NCBI GenBank assembly: GCA_017558545.1
Contig: JAFYUG010000085.1
Location: 1 to 6,747, forward strand
DNA length: 6,747 nucleotides
Source of the DNA: Oscillospiraceae bacterium
GTDB lineage: Bacteria; Bacillota; Clostridia; Oscillospirales; Oscillospiraceae
Direction of reading: 5' to 3'
Each line of letters opens with the position of its first letter. The stretch's first letter is position 1. Made by a program: the position numbers and the translations under genes. The notes beneath the pieces were generated by a model. That model was not told the DNA's origin, ran no database searches, and was given only the letters and a program-made list of their open reading frames with translations. Positions 1 through 5,300 of the stretch are shown here, piece after piece.

Positions 1-856
1 AGAGCTTGCTCTCATCAAGAAAATCATAAAGCAGGGCGCTTTTTTCTTTCTTGAGACTTGCCATTGCTTTTATGCCGCCCTGCTTATCCAGCCACTTGAG
101 CACAAGACCTAGCATATAGATGCTATAACAAGGGGGAGTATTATACATGGAGTCTTTATCTATCATTGTTTTATAGTTAAGCATCAATGGGGTGATGGGC
201 AATTCTCGGCCTGCCAAAGACTTATCTATAATAACAACGGTTACACCTGCGGGAGCCATATTCTTCTGAGCACCTGCAAATATGATGCCGAACCGGGATA
301 CATCCACTTCCTCTGTGAGGATATTGGAGGACATATCCGCTACCTTGGGAACATTGCCCGTTTCGGGAACATAATGCCACTCAGTTCCATAAATGGTGTT
401 ATTGGCACAGTAATAGAAATAAGAAGCATCGCTATTAAGCTTCAGCTCCTCCTGAGAAGGAATGCGGGTATGGTTGCAATCGGCGGTGGAGGCCACAATA
501 TTGACCTTGCCGTACTTAGAAGCTTCCTTGGAGGCCACATTGGCAAAGTTGCCCGTTATGGCATAGTCGGCACTTCCCCCCTCACCCATCAGGTTCAGAG
601 GAACCATGGAAAATTGGGTTGATGCACCGCCCTGCAGGAAGAGGATTTCATGACTATCGGGCACATTCATGATGCGCTTGAGATCAGCCTTGGTTTCATT
701 GAAAATCTTCATATAGGCTGAAGATCGGTGGCTCATCTCCATGACACTCATGCCGGTAGATCGGAAGTCAAGCATTTCCCTTGCAGCGGTCTCCAATGCC
801 TCAGTTGGCAGCACGGAGGGGCCTGCAGAGAAGTTATAGGTTTTTTCTCTTGACAC
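1..856 (-). CDS. serC: Phosphoserine aminotransferase SerC, C-terminus cut by window edge
   Basis: Cytoplasmic PLP enzyme of serine biosynthesis: it transaminates 3-phosphohydroxypyruvate with glutamate to O-phosphoserine; the family also acts in vitamin B6 synthesis in some bacteria. Translating the minus strand gives 285 residues with no stop before base 1. Visible family marks are the N-terminal NFSAGPSVLP (8-17), MEMSHRS (39-45, substrate-contacting His-Arg), the cofactor-phosphate loop GGAST (76-80), the conserved Trp160 in GTEWHYVPE, and the PLP lysine K198 in FAGAQKNMAPAG, the same number as in the E. coli enzyme. Complete family members are about 360 residues, so about 75 are missing beyond the edge. 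The start is GTG at 856-854, chosen because an AAAAGGAGG ribosome site lies nine bases upstream and because it opens exactly at the family N-terminus. It lies downstream of mtaB on the same strand but has its own promoter. Identification is firm; what follows it (serA is common in Clostridia) is out of view. Confidence 0.96.
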   Translation of the reverse strand, partial: MSREKTYNFSAGPSVLPTEALETAAREMLDFRSTGMSVMEMSHRSSAYMKIFNETKADLKRIMNVPDSHEILFLQGGASTQFSMVPLNLMGEGGSADYAITGNFANVASKEASKYGKVNIVASTADCNHTRIPSQEELKLNSDASYFYYCANNTIYGTEWHYVPETGNVPKVADMSSNILTEEVDVSRFGIIFAGAQKNMAPAGVTVVIIDKSLAGRELPITPLMLNYKTMIDKDSMYNTPPCYSIYMLGLVLKWLDKQGGIKAMASLKKEKSALLYDFLDESKL

Positions 857-879
857 GGTTATAAGCCTCCTTTTCAATT

Positions 880-899
880 TAACACTTTAGCGAGTGTTA
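880..899. promoter_or_regulatory. TAACACT-N6-AGTGTTA palindrome in serC leader (possible operator)
   Basis: A perfect 7-6-7 inverted repeat covers about +6 to +25 relative to the predicted serC start site, between the -10 box and the ribosome site. This is a classic place for a repressor such as a TetR-family protein, which often binds dyads of this size. It could also form a small RNA hairpin, but no T-run follows on the minus strand, so it is not an intrinsic terminator. The regulator is inferred only by class. Confidence 0.5.
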
Positions 900-911
900 G
901 TGTATTTGTAT

Positions 912-941
912 ATAATACTACTTACCTATGGTAAAAGTCAA
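912..941 (-). promoter_or_regulatory. serC promoter (TTGACT-N18-TATTAT)
   Basis: Read on the minus strand, TTGACT (941-936) and TATTAT (917-912) are separated by 18 bases, each with five of six consensus bases. Transcription would begin near 905, giving a leader of about 50 bases before the GTG. The -35 box overlaps the TGA stop codon of mtaB (940-938), so serC can be expressed separately from mtaB. No terminator separates the two genes, so read-through from mtaB is also possible. Confidence 0.75.
922..934. promoter_or_regulatory. Palindrome inside the serC promoter spacer (possible operator)
   Basis: TTACC-TAT-GGTAA is a perfect 5-3-5 inverted repeat lying almost centrally between the -35 and -10 boxes. 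A dyad in this position is the arrangement used by MerR-type activators, which act on over-long spacers; the 18-base spacer here is only slightly long, so a repressor site or chance are alternatives. The regulator is unknown and none is encoded in the window. Confidence 0.4.
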
Positions 942-2221
942 ATAATAATTCCTATAAGTTTTCCTTTTTCTGCGGAAATTATTTTGACATTCTTCATAAG
1001 TCCATGGAGATTATCCCCTTGGGCGCAAACTTCGCAGTAATTATCCGAGTGGCCGCACCAAACTCCGTCCTTTTCCGTTTCGAACAAAACAGAGAGAGTT
1101 TTGCCTACCATACTCTCAAGATATTCTTTTTGCATTCTTGAGGCTATGGATTGAGCCTGTTTGGCTCTGGCAGTTTTGGTGGCTTTATCGAGCTGGCCAT
1201 CCATTTTAGCGGCCACAGTTCCTGGCCTAATAGAATAAGGGAAAATATGCATGGAAGCGAAGGCGCATTTTTCAATAAAGGCCATCGCCTCGCCGTGGTC
1301 ATCTTCGCTTTCCCCGGGAAATCCAACAATCAGGTCGGCGGAAAGAGAGCAGTCGGGGAATGTTTTGCGAAGAAGCTCCGCTGCGGCATAAAAACGGGCA
1401 GTATCATATTTTCTGTTCATATTCTTGAGGGTTTTATCGCAGCCGCTTTGGAGAGCAAGGTGGAAATGGGGGCAGATATTGCCGAGAGATTTCAGCATAG
1501 CGCAGAAATCTTCGTCAATAATGGTGGGCTCAAGAGATCCGATATGAATTCTTGCATCAGGAGCAGCAGAGGCAATGGCCTTGATGGCATCTTTCAAGGA
1601 GGGAGAGCCGGGCAAATCCTTGCCATAGGAGCTAATTTCAATGCCGGTTACAACAATTTCACCAAAGCCTTCTCCATTGAGCCTTGCAGCCTCCTCGGCG
1701 CATTTATCAAGACTCATACTGCGGACATGTCCTCTTGCATAGGGTATGATGCAATAAGAGCAATAGTTATCGCAACCATCAACTATCTTCATGTGGGCTC
1801 TTGTGCGTCCATCCATAGCGCCGGATGGAAGAGCTTCAATATGAGTACGAAGGAAGGGGTCGTCTACATTGACCATGGGTTTTTTCTCAAAATATGCTTT
1901 TTCGAGGGCATCCACAAAGCCTGCGCGGTCGCCGCTGCCGAAGACAACATCAGCGCCAATTTCTTCAGCCTCTTTGGCGCTCACCTGAGAATAGCAGCCG
2001 CAAACAGCGGATATGGCTCCGGGGTTTTCTCCCATAAGGCGGCGAAGAGCCTGGCGGGACTTTCTTCCGCTTTCTGCAGTTACGGCGCAGCTATTTACGA
2101 TAACAGCCTCCGCTTCACCGCTTTTAACAGCCTCATGGCCTCTTTCTGAGAGCATATTTTCAATGGCTGCGGTTTCGAATTGGTTAACCTTGCAGCCAAG
2201 TGTGATGATAGTATATTTCAT
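938..2221 (-). CDS. mtaB: tRNA t6A37 methylthiotransferase MtaB (radical SAM)
   Basis: A cytoplasmic iron-sulfur enzyme that adds a methylthio group to C2 of N6-threonylcarbamoyladenosine at tRNA position 37, stabilising decoding of ANN codons. The 427-residue protein matches the family length. The N-terminal methylthiotransferase domain holds the auxiliary-cluster cysteines C10 (GCKVNQ), C45 (NSCAVT) and C76 (GCYSQ). The radical-SAM core begins with the C150-x3-C154-x2-C157 cluster motif in DGCDNYCSYCIIPYARG, followed by GSLEP (228-232), LALQSGCD (255-262) and DLIVGFPGE (296-304). A TRAM RNA-binding domain occupies about 371-427. GCKVN and NYC.V in the TRAM region favour MtaB (YqeV type) over MiaB or RimO. 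The ATG at 2221 has AAGGA seven bases upstream. It diverges from a cysteine desulfurase across a short shared promoter region, consistent with sulfur supply to tRNA. The last codons overlap the serC promoter. Confidence 0.94.
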   Translation of the reverse strand: MKYTIITLGCKVNQFETAAIENMLSERGHEAVKSGEAEAVIVNSCAVTAESGRKSRQALRRLMGENPGAISAVCGCYSQVSAKEAEEIGADVVFGSGDRAGFVDALEKAYFEKKPMVNVDDPFLRTHIEALPSGAMDGRTRAHMKIVDGCDNYCSYCIIPYARGHVRSMSLDKCAEEAARLNGEGFGEIVVTGIEISSYGKDLPGSPSLKDAIKAIASAAPDARIHIGSLEPTIIDEDFCAMLKSLGNICPHFHLALQSGCDKTLKNMNRKYDTARFYAAAELLRKTFPDCSLSADLIVGFPGESEDDHGEAMAFIEKCAFASMHIFPYSIRPGTVAAKMDGQLDKATKTARAKQAQSIASRMQKEYLESMVGKTLSVLFETEKDGVWCGHSDNYCEVCAQGDNLHGLMKNVKIISAEKGKLIGIII

Positions 2222-2231
2222 AAAGCAATCC

Positions 2232-2260
2232 TTGTAATATAATTCAAAATGATATATAAT
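2232..2260 (+). promoter_or_regulatory. Cysteine desulfurase promoter (TTGTAA-N17-TATAAT)
   Basis: TTGTAA (2232-2237) and a perfect TATAAT (2255-2260) are spaced by 17 bases, giving a start site near 2267 and a leader of about 34 bases. The -35 box overlaps the AAGGA ribosome site of the divergent mtaB (2233-2229 on the minus strand), so regulatory and translational signals of the two genes are interleaved. Confidence 0.75.
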
Positions 2261-2279
2261 CCCTACTGTTAAATAAGAA
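2251..2279 (-). promoter_or_regulatory. Weak candidate mtaB promoter (TTCTTA-N17-TATATC)
   Basis: On the minus strand TTCTTA (2279-2274) and TATATC (2256-2251) are 17 bases apart, with three and four of six consensus bases. Its -10 box overlaps the -10 box of the opposing desulfurase promoter, which would make the two compete for polymerase. The match is poor and mtaB may use another start in this AT-rich gap. Confidence 0.25.
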
Positions 2280-2300
2280 TTTTACACGGAGTTGAAAGCC

Positions 2301-3437
2301 ATGTCAATATATCTGGACAATGCGGCAACCACAAGAGTTTGCCCCGAAGCAGCCGAAGCTGCAATCAAGGTAATGACCGAAAATTACGCAAATCCCAGTT
2401 CCACCCACCGCATGGGAAGAGAAGCCAAAAAGCTCCTTGACGACGCCAGAGCCAAGGTTGCCAAGGCTCTTGGCTGCACCGCCGAGGAAGTATATTTCAC
2501 CTCCTGCGGCAGCGAGGGCGATAACTGGGCCATTATTCAGGGCGCCCGATATGCAGGAAGAAAGGGCAAGCACATAATTTCTTCCGGTATGGAGCATTCT
2601 GCCGTTAAAAAGAGCCTCGAGCTTTTGGAAAAAGAGGGTTTTGAAGTTACCCTTCTTGAGCCTGAAGCAGACGGCAGCATAAGCAAGGAGTCCGTTCTCG
2701 CCGCCCTGCGCCCTGAAACCTGCCTCATCACCCTTATGCTTGTTAACAACGAAGTTGGCGCTATTACCGACATTGCAGGCATAGCAAAGGCTGTTAAATC
2801 CAAAAATCCCCGCACACTTATTCACACTGACGCCGTTCAGGCCTTTTTGAAAGTTCCTTTCAACGCCACAAAGCTTGGTGTTGACATGATAGCCATAAGC
2901 GGCCACAAGGTACACGCCCCCAAGGGCATAGGCGCTCTTTATATCCGCAAGGGTCTCAGCCTGCCCCCCCACATTATAGGCGCTGGTCAGGAAGGCGGCA
3001 AGAGAGCCGGCACCGAGGCCATGCCTCAGATTGTTGCCTTTGGCGAGGCCTGCGAAAGCGCAAGAATAGCCTTCCCTACCTACCACGCCAACCTCAAGGC
3101 TATGAGAGCGCATGCCATTGAAAGAATTACTTCCGAAATCGACTCTGCCGTTATTATTGGTGGTGACGCCCCCCAGCTTCTTTCTGTATCCCTTCCCGGC
3201 CACAGAAGCGAGGTTATTATGAACTTCCTCGAGGCAAGAGAGATTTATGTTTCCAAGGGCTCAGCCTGCAAAAAGGGACACAGAAGCGCTGTGCTGGAAG
3301 CTATGAAGCTTCCCGCCGATGTTATGGACGGAGCTATCCGCGTAAGTTTCTGCCGCTACACCACCATGGAAGAAATAGATGCCTTCTGCGACGCCCTGAG
3401 AGATGCTCACCAGAGCCTCAGAGCTGCAGTTAAATGA
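2301..3437 (+). CDS. Cysteine desulfurase, NifS/IscS family (PLP)
   Basis: A cytoplasmic fold-type I PLP enzyme that removes sulfur from L-cysteine, giving alanine and an enzyme persulfide that feeds Fe-S clusters or tRNA thiolation. The 378 residues match the family. Motifs in order: YLDNAATT (4-11), NPSSTHRMG (31-39), His99 in MEHSAVK, NNEVG (149-153), Asp177 and Gln180 in HTDAVQ, the PLP lysine K203 in SGHKVHAPKGIGALY, Arg235 in the GGKRAGTE loop, and the persulfide cysteine C323 in SKGSACKKG, followed by SAVLEAM. The ATG at 2301 is chosen over an in-frame TTG at 2292 because the ACGGAG ribosome site (2286-2291) sits nine bases before the ATG but directly abuts the TTG. The SKGSACKKG loop differs from the SSGSAC form of IscS and resembles dedicated clostridial desulfurases, but neither thiI, mnmA nor iscU follows, so the acceptor is unknown and I give no symbol. 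The gene is monocistronic, with its own promoter and terminator. Confidence 0.93.
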   Translation: MSIYLDNAATTRVCPEAAEAAIKVMTENYANPSSTHRMGREAKKLLDDARAKVAKALGCTAEEVYFTSCGSEGDNWAIIQGARYAGRKGKHIISSGMEHSAVKKSLELLEKEGFEVTLLEPEADGSISKESVLAALRPETCLITLMLVNNEVGAITDIAGIAKAVKSKNPRTLIHTDAVQAFLKVPFNATKLGVDMIAISGHKVHAPKGIGALYIRKGLSLPPHIIGAGQEGGKRAGTEAMPQIVAFGEACESARIAFPTYHANLKAMRAHAIERITSEIDSAVIIGGDAPQLLSVSLPGHRSEVIMNFLEAREIYVSKGSACKKGHRSAVLEAMKLPADVMDGAIRVSFCRYTTMEEIDAFCDALRDAHQSLRAAVK

Positions 3438-3438
3438 T

Positions 3439-3473
3439 AAAAAAGTACGTTGGTTTATCCAACGTACTTTTTT
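3439..3473. terminator. Bidirectional intrinsic terminator between convergent genes
   Basis: A perfect 15-base-pair inverted repeat (3439-3453 with 3459-3473) around a five-base TTTAT loop. The GTACGTTGG core is flanked by an A-run on the left and a T-run on the right, so either strand yields a hairpin followed by U residues. It begins two bases after the desulfurase stop codon and ends four bases before the stop codon of the opposing AI-2E gene, so it serves both. Confidence 0.95.
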
Positions 3474-3476
3474 TAT

Positions 3477-4874
3477 TTATTCATTATTTTCTTCGGCGGA
3501 AGTTTCTCCGGTTTCTGCGTTCTTACCCCGTCTTTTCAGCTCGATAAAGCGATTCCATGCATTACCCTTGCTATCGCCCTTGCCGTTACGAAATTCCTTC
3601 TTGTGTTCTCTTTCCTCTTCAAGATTTCTCTCCACAATATCACCGGAGCGGGGATCGATGTGGCTTATGTTGAGGTATACGTCATTATCCGTGGGCAGGC
3701 CGCTGCGCTTGAGCTTGCGGTTAACAATGACGGAAATGAGGCTGTAAATAAGCACAAACACGGGAACACCAAGAAGCATACCCATAAAGCCGAAGAATCC
3801 GGAACCGACGATAATGGAGAACATTATCCAGAAGCCGTTTACACCAACGCTGTTGCCGAGAATCTTGGGGCCAAGGAAGTTGCCGTCGAACTGCTGGAGC
3901 AGCACAACGAATATGAGGAAGAACAAGGCATGGAGGGGAGATTCCATGAAAATTATCAAAATGGAGGGAATTGCGCCTATGAAAGGTCCAAAGAAAGGAA
4001 TTACGTTTGTGATGCCAACGATAACGCTGACCAGCATTGCATAGGGAATTTTAAAAATGCTGCATCCGATATAGCAGAGAATACCAATGATGGCGCTATC
4101 AAGAATTTTTCCGGAGAGGAAGCCATTGAAAACTCTGTCCGCAAAGCCAACACCAAGAAGAATTTTCTCAGAAGCTTCAACGGAGAAAATGCAGTAGACA
4201 AGCTTCTTCATATAAGCGCCGAAGGCCTGGCGGTTATAGAGGACATACACAGCGGCAATCATGCCGATGATGATGTTATAAATGCCCTTCAAAACGGTAA
4301 GAACACCATTTGTGACGTTGCTGAGAAGGCCGGTAAGCTGAGGGAGAAAACTCTCAATCCAACCGAGAACAGCTTCGGAAATATTCTCAACAGAAACGCC
4401 CAGCATAGCAGAAAGCTCGGGGTAATCTGCAAAAAGTCTTTCAATCCAGTCATACATGGAGTTGACATAGTCGCTGCTGCTCATAACTATGCTCTGCAAG
4501 CTGAGGACAACCTGAGGAGCAACAAGCCATATAAAGGCCGCAATCAAGGCCAAGAGAGCCATCATGGAGAGGAAAACAGAAAGGCCCTTTGCAAAATTCA
4601 TGGCCTTAAGCTTCTTCTCCTCGCTTTTGGGCTTCTTGTTAACAAACAAAGGCACAAAAACATTGCGTTCAAGAATGTTGGTAAGAGGACAAAGAAGATA
4701 GGAAATAACAAGACCCCAAATAAAAGGGCTCAAAATGGTAACAAGCTTGCCTATCGCAGAGCCAATTTGGGAGAACTTGGCCAAGCTGAGATAAAACACT
4801 ATGGAGGCCACAATTACAATAAATGCAGTTACGCCCCAATATAGATATTTTTTGTCCCATCTGAATTTTTTCAT
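3477..4874 (-). CDS. AI-2E family membrane transporter
   Basis: A polytopic inner-membrane protein of the AI-2E family (PF01594), whose members are linked to autoinducer-2 export, cation/proton exchange and other efflux; the substrate here cannot be told from sequence. The 465 residues carry hydrophobic segments near 13-32, 45-65, 97-119, 190-213, 258-310 (two spans), 314-327 and 345-385. The soluble stretch at about 120-185 between the third and fourth spans is typical of the family. Conserved family motifs are VIPFFGPFIGAIPS (291-304) and QQFDGNFLGPKILGNSVG (327-344), then FGFMGMLLGVPV (361-372). The last 80 residues (about 386-465) are hydrophilic and highly charged, longer than in many relatives. 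ATG at 4874 is chosen over an upstream in-frame TTG at 4880 because GGATGG lies seven bases before the ATG and only one before the TTG. It is monocistronic and convergent with the desulfurase. Confidence 0.88.
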   Translation of the reverse strand: MKKFRWDKKYLYWGVTAFIVIVASIVFYLSLAKFSQIGSAIGKLVTILSPFIWGLVISYLLCPLTNILERNVFVPLFVNKKPKSEEKKLKAMNFAKGLSVFLSMMALLALIAAFIWLVAPQVVLSLQSIVMSSSDYVNSMYDWIERLFADYPELSAMLGVSVENISEAVLGWIESFLPQLTGLLSNVTNGVLTVLKGIYNIIIGMIAAVYVLYNRQAFGAYMKKLVYCIFSVEASEKILLGVGFADRVFNGFLSGKILDSAIIGILCYIGCSIFKIPYAMLVSVIVGITNVIPFFGPFIGAIPSILIIFMESPLHALFFLIFVVLLQQFDGNFLGPKILGNSVGVNGFWIMFSIIVGSGFFGFMGMLLGVPVFVLIYSLISVIVNRKLKRSGLPTDNDVYLNISHIDPRSGDIVERNLEEEREHKKEFRNGKGDSKGNAWNRFIELKRRGKNAETGETSAEENNE

Positions 4875-4907
4875 ATGCAAACCATCCGTTAAATTTGTCT
4901 TTTATTC

Positions 4908-4936
4908 AGTTTACCCCTTATGAACCATGCAGTCAA
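4908..4936 (-). promoter_or_regulatory. AI-2E transporter promoter (TTGACT-N17-TAAACT)
   Basis: On the minus strand TTGACT (4936-4931) and TAAACT (4913-4908) have the ideal 17-base spacing. The predicted start near 4901 gives a leader of about 27 bases, just enough for the GGATGG ribosome site. Confidence 0.65.
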
Positions 4937-5064
4937 CCATTTAGTTTTATATAATCAAATCTTTTCACATTGTTAATTACTCAAAAATCAATTTAATGTG
5001 TCGAATTATGGAGAAAGAGGAAATATATTGTTATTTTATATTGTTATGTTAACCGTTAATGAAA

Positions 5065-5091
5065 AATATTTGCCCGTAGAGAGCAAATATT
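5065..5091. repeat. 27-base inverted repeat, AATATTTGC-N9-GCAAATATT
   Basis: Perfect nine-base arms separated by nine bases, about 210 bases upstream of the carboxypeptidase start. No T-run follows on the plus strand, so termination is unlikely. It could be an operator or an RNA stem-loop. The 9-9-9 geometry equals that of the CIRCE heat-shock operator but the arm sequence does not match. Confidence 0.6.
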
Positions 5092-5156
5092 CATGTTGAT
5101 AACTCTGTTGAAACTGTTAAAAACCTTGAATTTCAATGCTTTTGCGACCATACAAG

Positions 5157-5184
5157 TTGATGTTATTTATTACCATAATATGAA
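5157..5184 (+). promoter_or_regulatory. Weak candidate carboxypeptidase promoter (TTGATG-N16-TATGAA)
   Basis: TTGATG (5157-5162) and TATGAA (5179-5184) are 16 bases apart, with four of six consensus bases each. A start near 5191 would leave a leader of about 110 bases. The -10 box is the left half of the 5179-5192 palindrome, so a protein bound there would block it. Other AT-rich positions in the spacer fit nearly as well. Confidence 0.3.
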
Positions 5185-5192
5185 TATTCATA
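5179..5192. repeat. 14-base perfect palindrome TATGAATATTCATA
   Basis: Two seven-base arms with no gap, overlapping the candidate -10 region of the carboxypeptidase. The right arm contains AATATTCAT, which also occurs at 5086-5094 at the end of the 27-base inverted repeat, so the same protein could recognise both. AT-rich sequence makes chance palindromes more likely. Confidence 0.45.
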
Positions 5193-5196
5193 CTCC

Positions 5197-5210
5197 ATAA
5201 TAATTATTAT
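5197..5210. repeat. 14-base AT-only palindrome ATAATAATTATTAT
   Basis: A perfect palindrome made only of A and T, four bases after the preceding one. Low complexity makes this weak evidence for a binding site; it may simply be a flexible or easily melted segment. Confidence 0.3.
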
Positions 5211-5300
5211 TTCTTTTATGTAAAACTTATGCTTCCCTTGTAATACATGGGCCATGGAAAGCATAATTTATGGAAAGATAATTTTTATTTGGAGGCAGAA

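Larger units (their letters stand above)
4875..5300. other. AT-rich divergent intergenic region, 426 bases
   Basis: This spacer separates the divergent AI-2E and carboxypeptidase genes and is visibly much richer in A and T than the genes beside it. It holds the AI-2E promoter on the left, a 27-base inverted repeat (5065-5091), two 14-base palindromes (5179-5192 and 5197-5210), a Spo0A-box-like TGTCGAA (4999-5005), a DnaA-box-like TGTTGATAA (5094-5102) and the carboxypeptidase ribosome site GGAGG (5291-5295). The nine-base word AATATTCAT occurs at 5086-5094 and again at 5183-5191. I find no convincing gene, tRNA or intrinsic terminator in it. It is long for a simple promoter region. Confidence 0.7.

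Noticed and set aside
880..899. CIRCE or intrinsic terminator at the serC leader
   Set aside because: The TAACACT/AGTGTTA arms resemble part of CIRCE, but the spacer is six bases, not nine; and no T-run follows the hairpin on the minus strand.
1151..2149. A 332-codon open frame on the plus strand, antisense to mtaB
   Set aside because: mtaB has every cluster cysteine and domain of its family; the antisense frame has no ribosome site and no recognisable domain.
2304..3203. A 299-codon open frame on the minus strand, antisense to the desulfurase
   Set aside because: It mirrors a gene with all catalytic residues intact, and it would have to be transcribed against it without a visible promoter or ribosome site.
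3450..4844. A 464-codon open frame on the plus strand, antisense to the AI-2E gene
   Set aside because: It lies over a gene with clear family motifs, starts inside the terminator hairpin, and its translation is a motif-free run of Asn, His, Lys and Glu, as expected from the complement of membrane-protein codons.
5065..5091. CIRCE (HrcA heat-shock operator)
   Set aside because: The 9-9-9 spacing agrees, but the arms AATATTTGC/GCAAATATT do not match TTAGCACTC/GAGTGCTAA and no chaperone gene follows.
5028..5099. A 23-codon frame (TTG start, GAGG seven bases upstream) ending just after the 27-base inverted repeat, like a leader peptide
   Set aside because: The start codon is weak, no run of regulatory codons is present, no terminator hairpin follows, and AT-rich DNA makes such frames common. 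Conservation in relatives would revive it.
5247..5300. Upstream ATG extending the carboxypeptidase by 18 residues
   Set aside because: There is no ribosome site before 5247 and the extension would place polar residues ahead of a normal signal peptide; ATG 5301 has GGAGG at good spacing.
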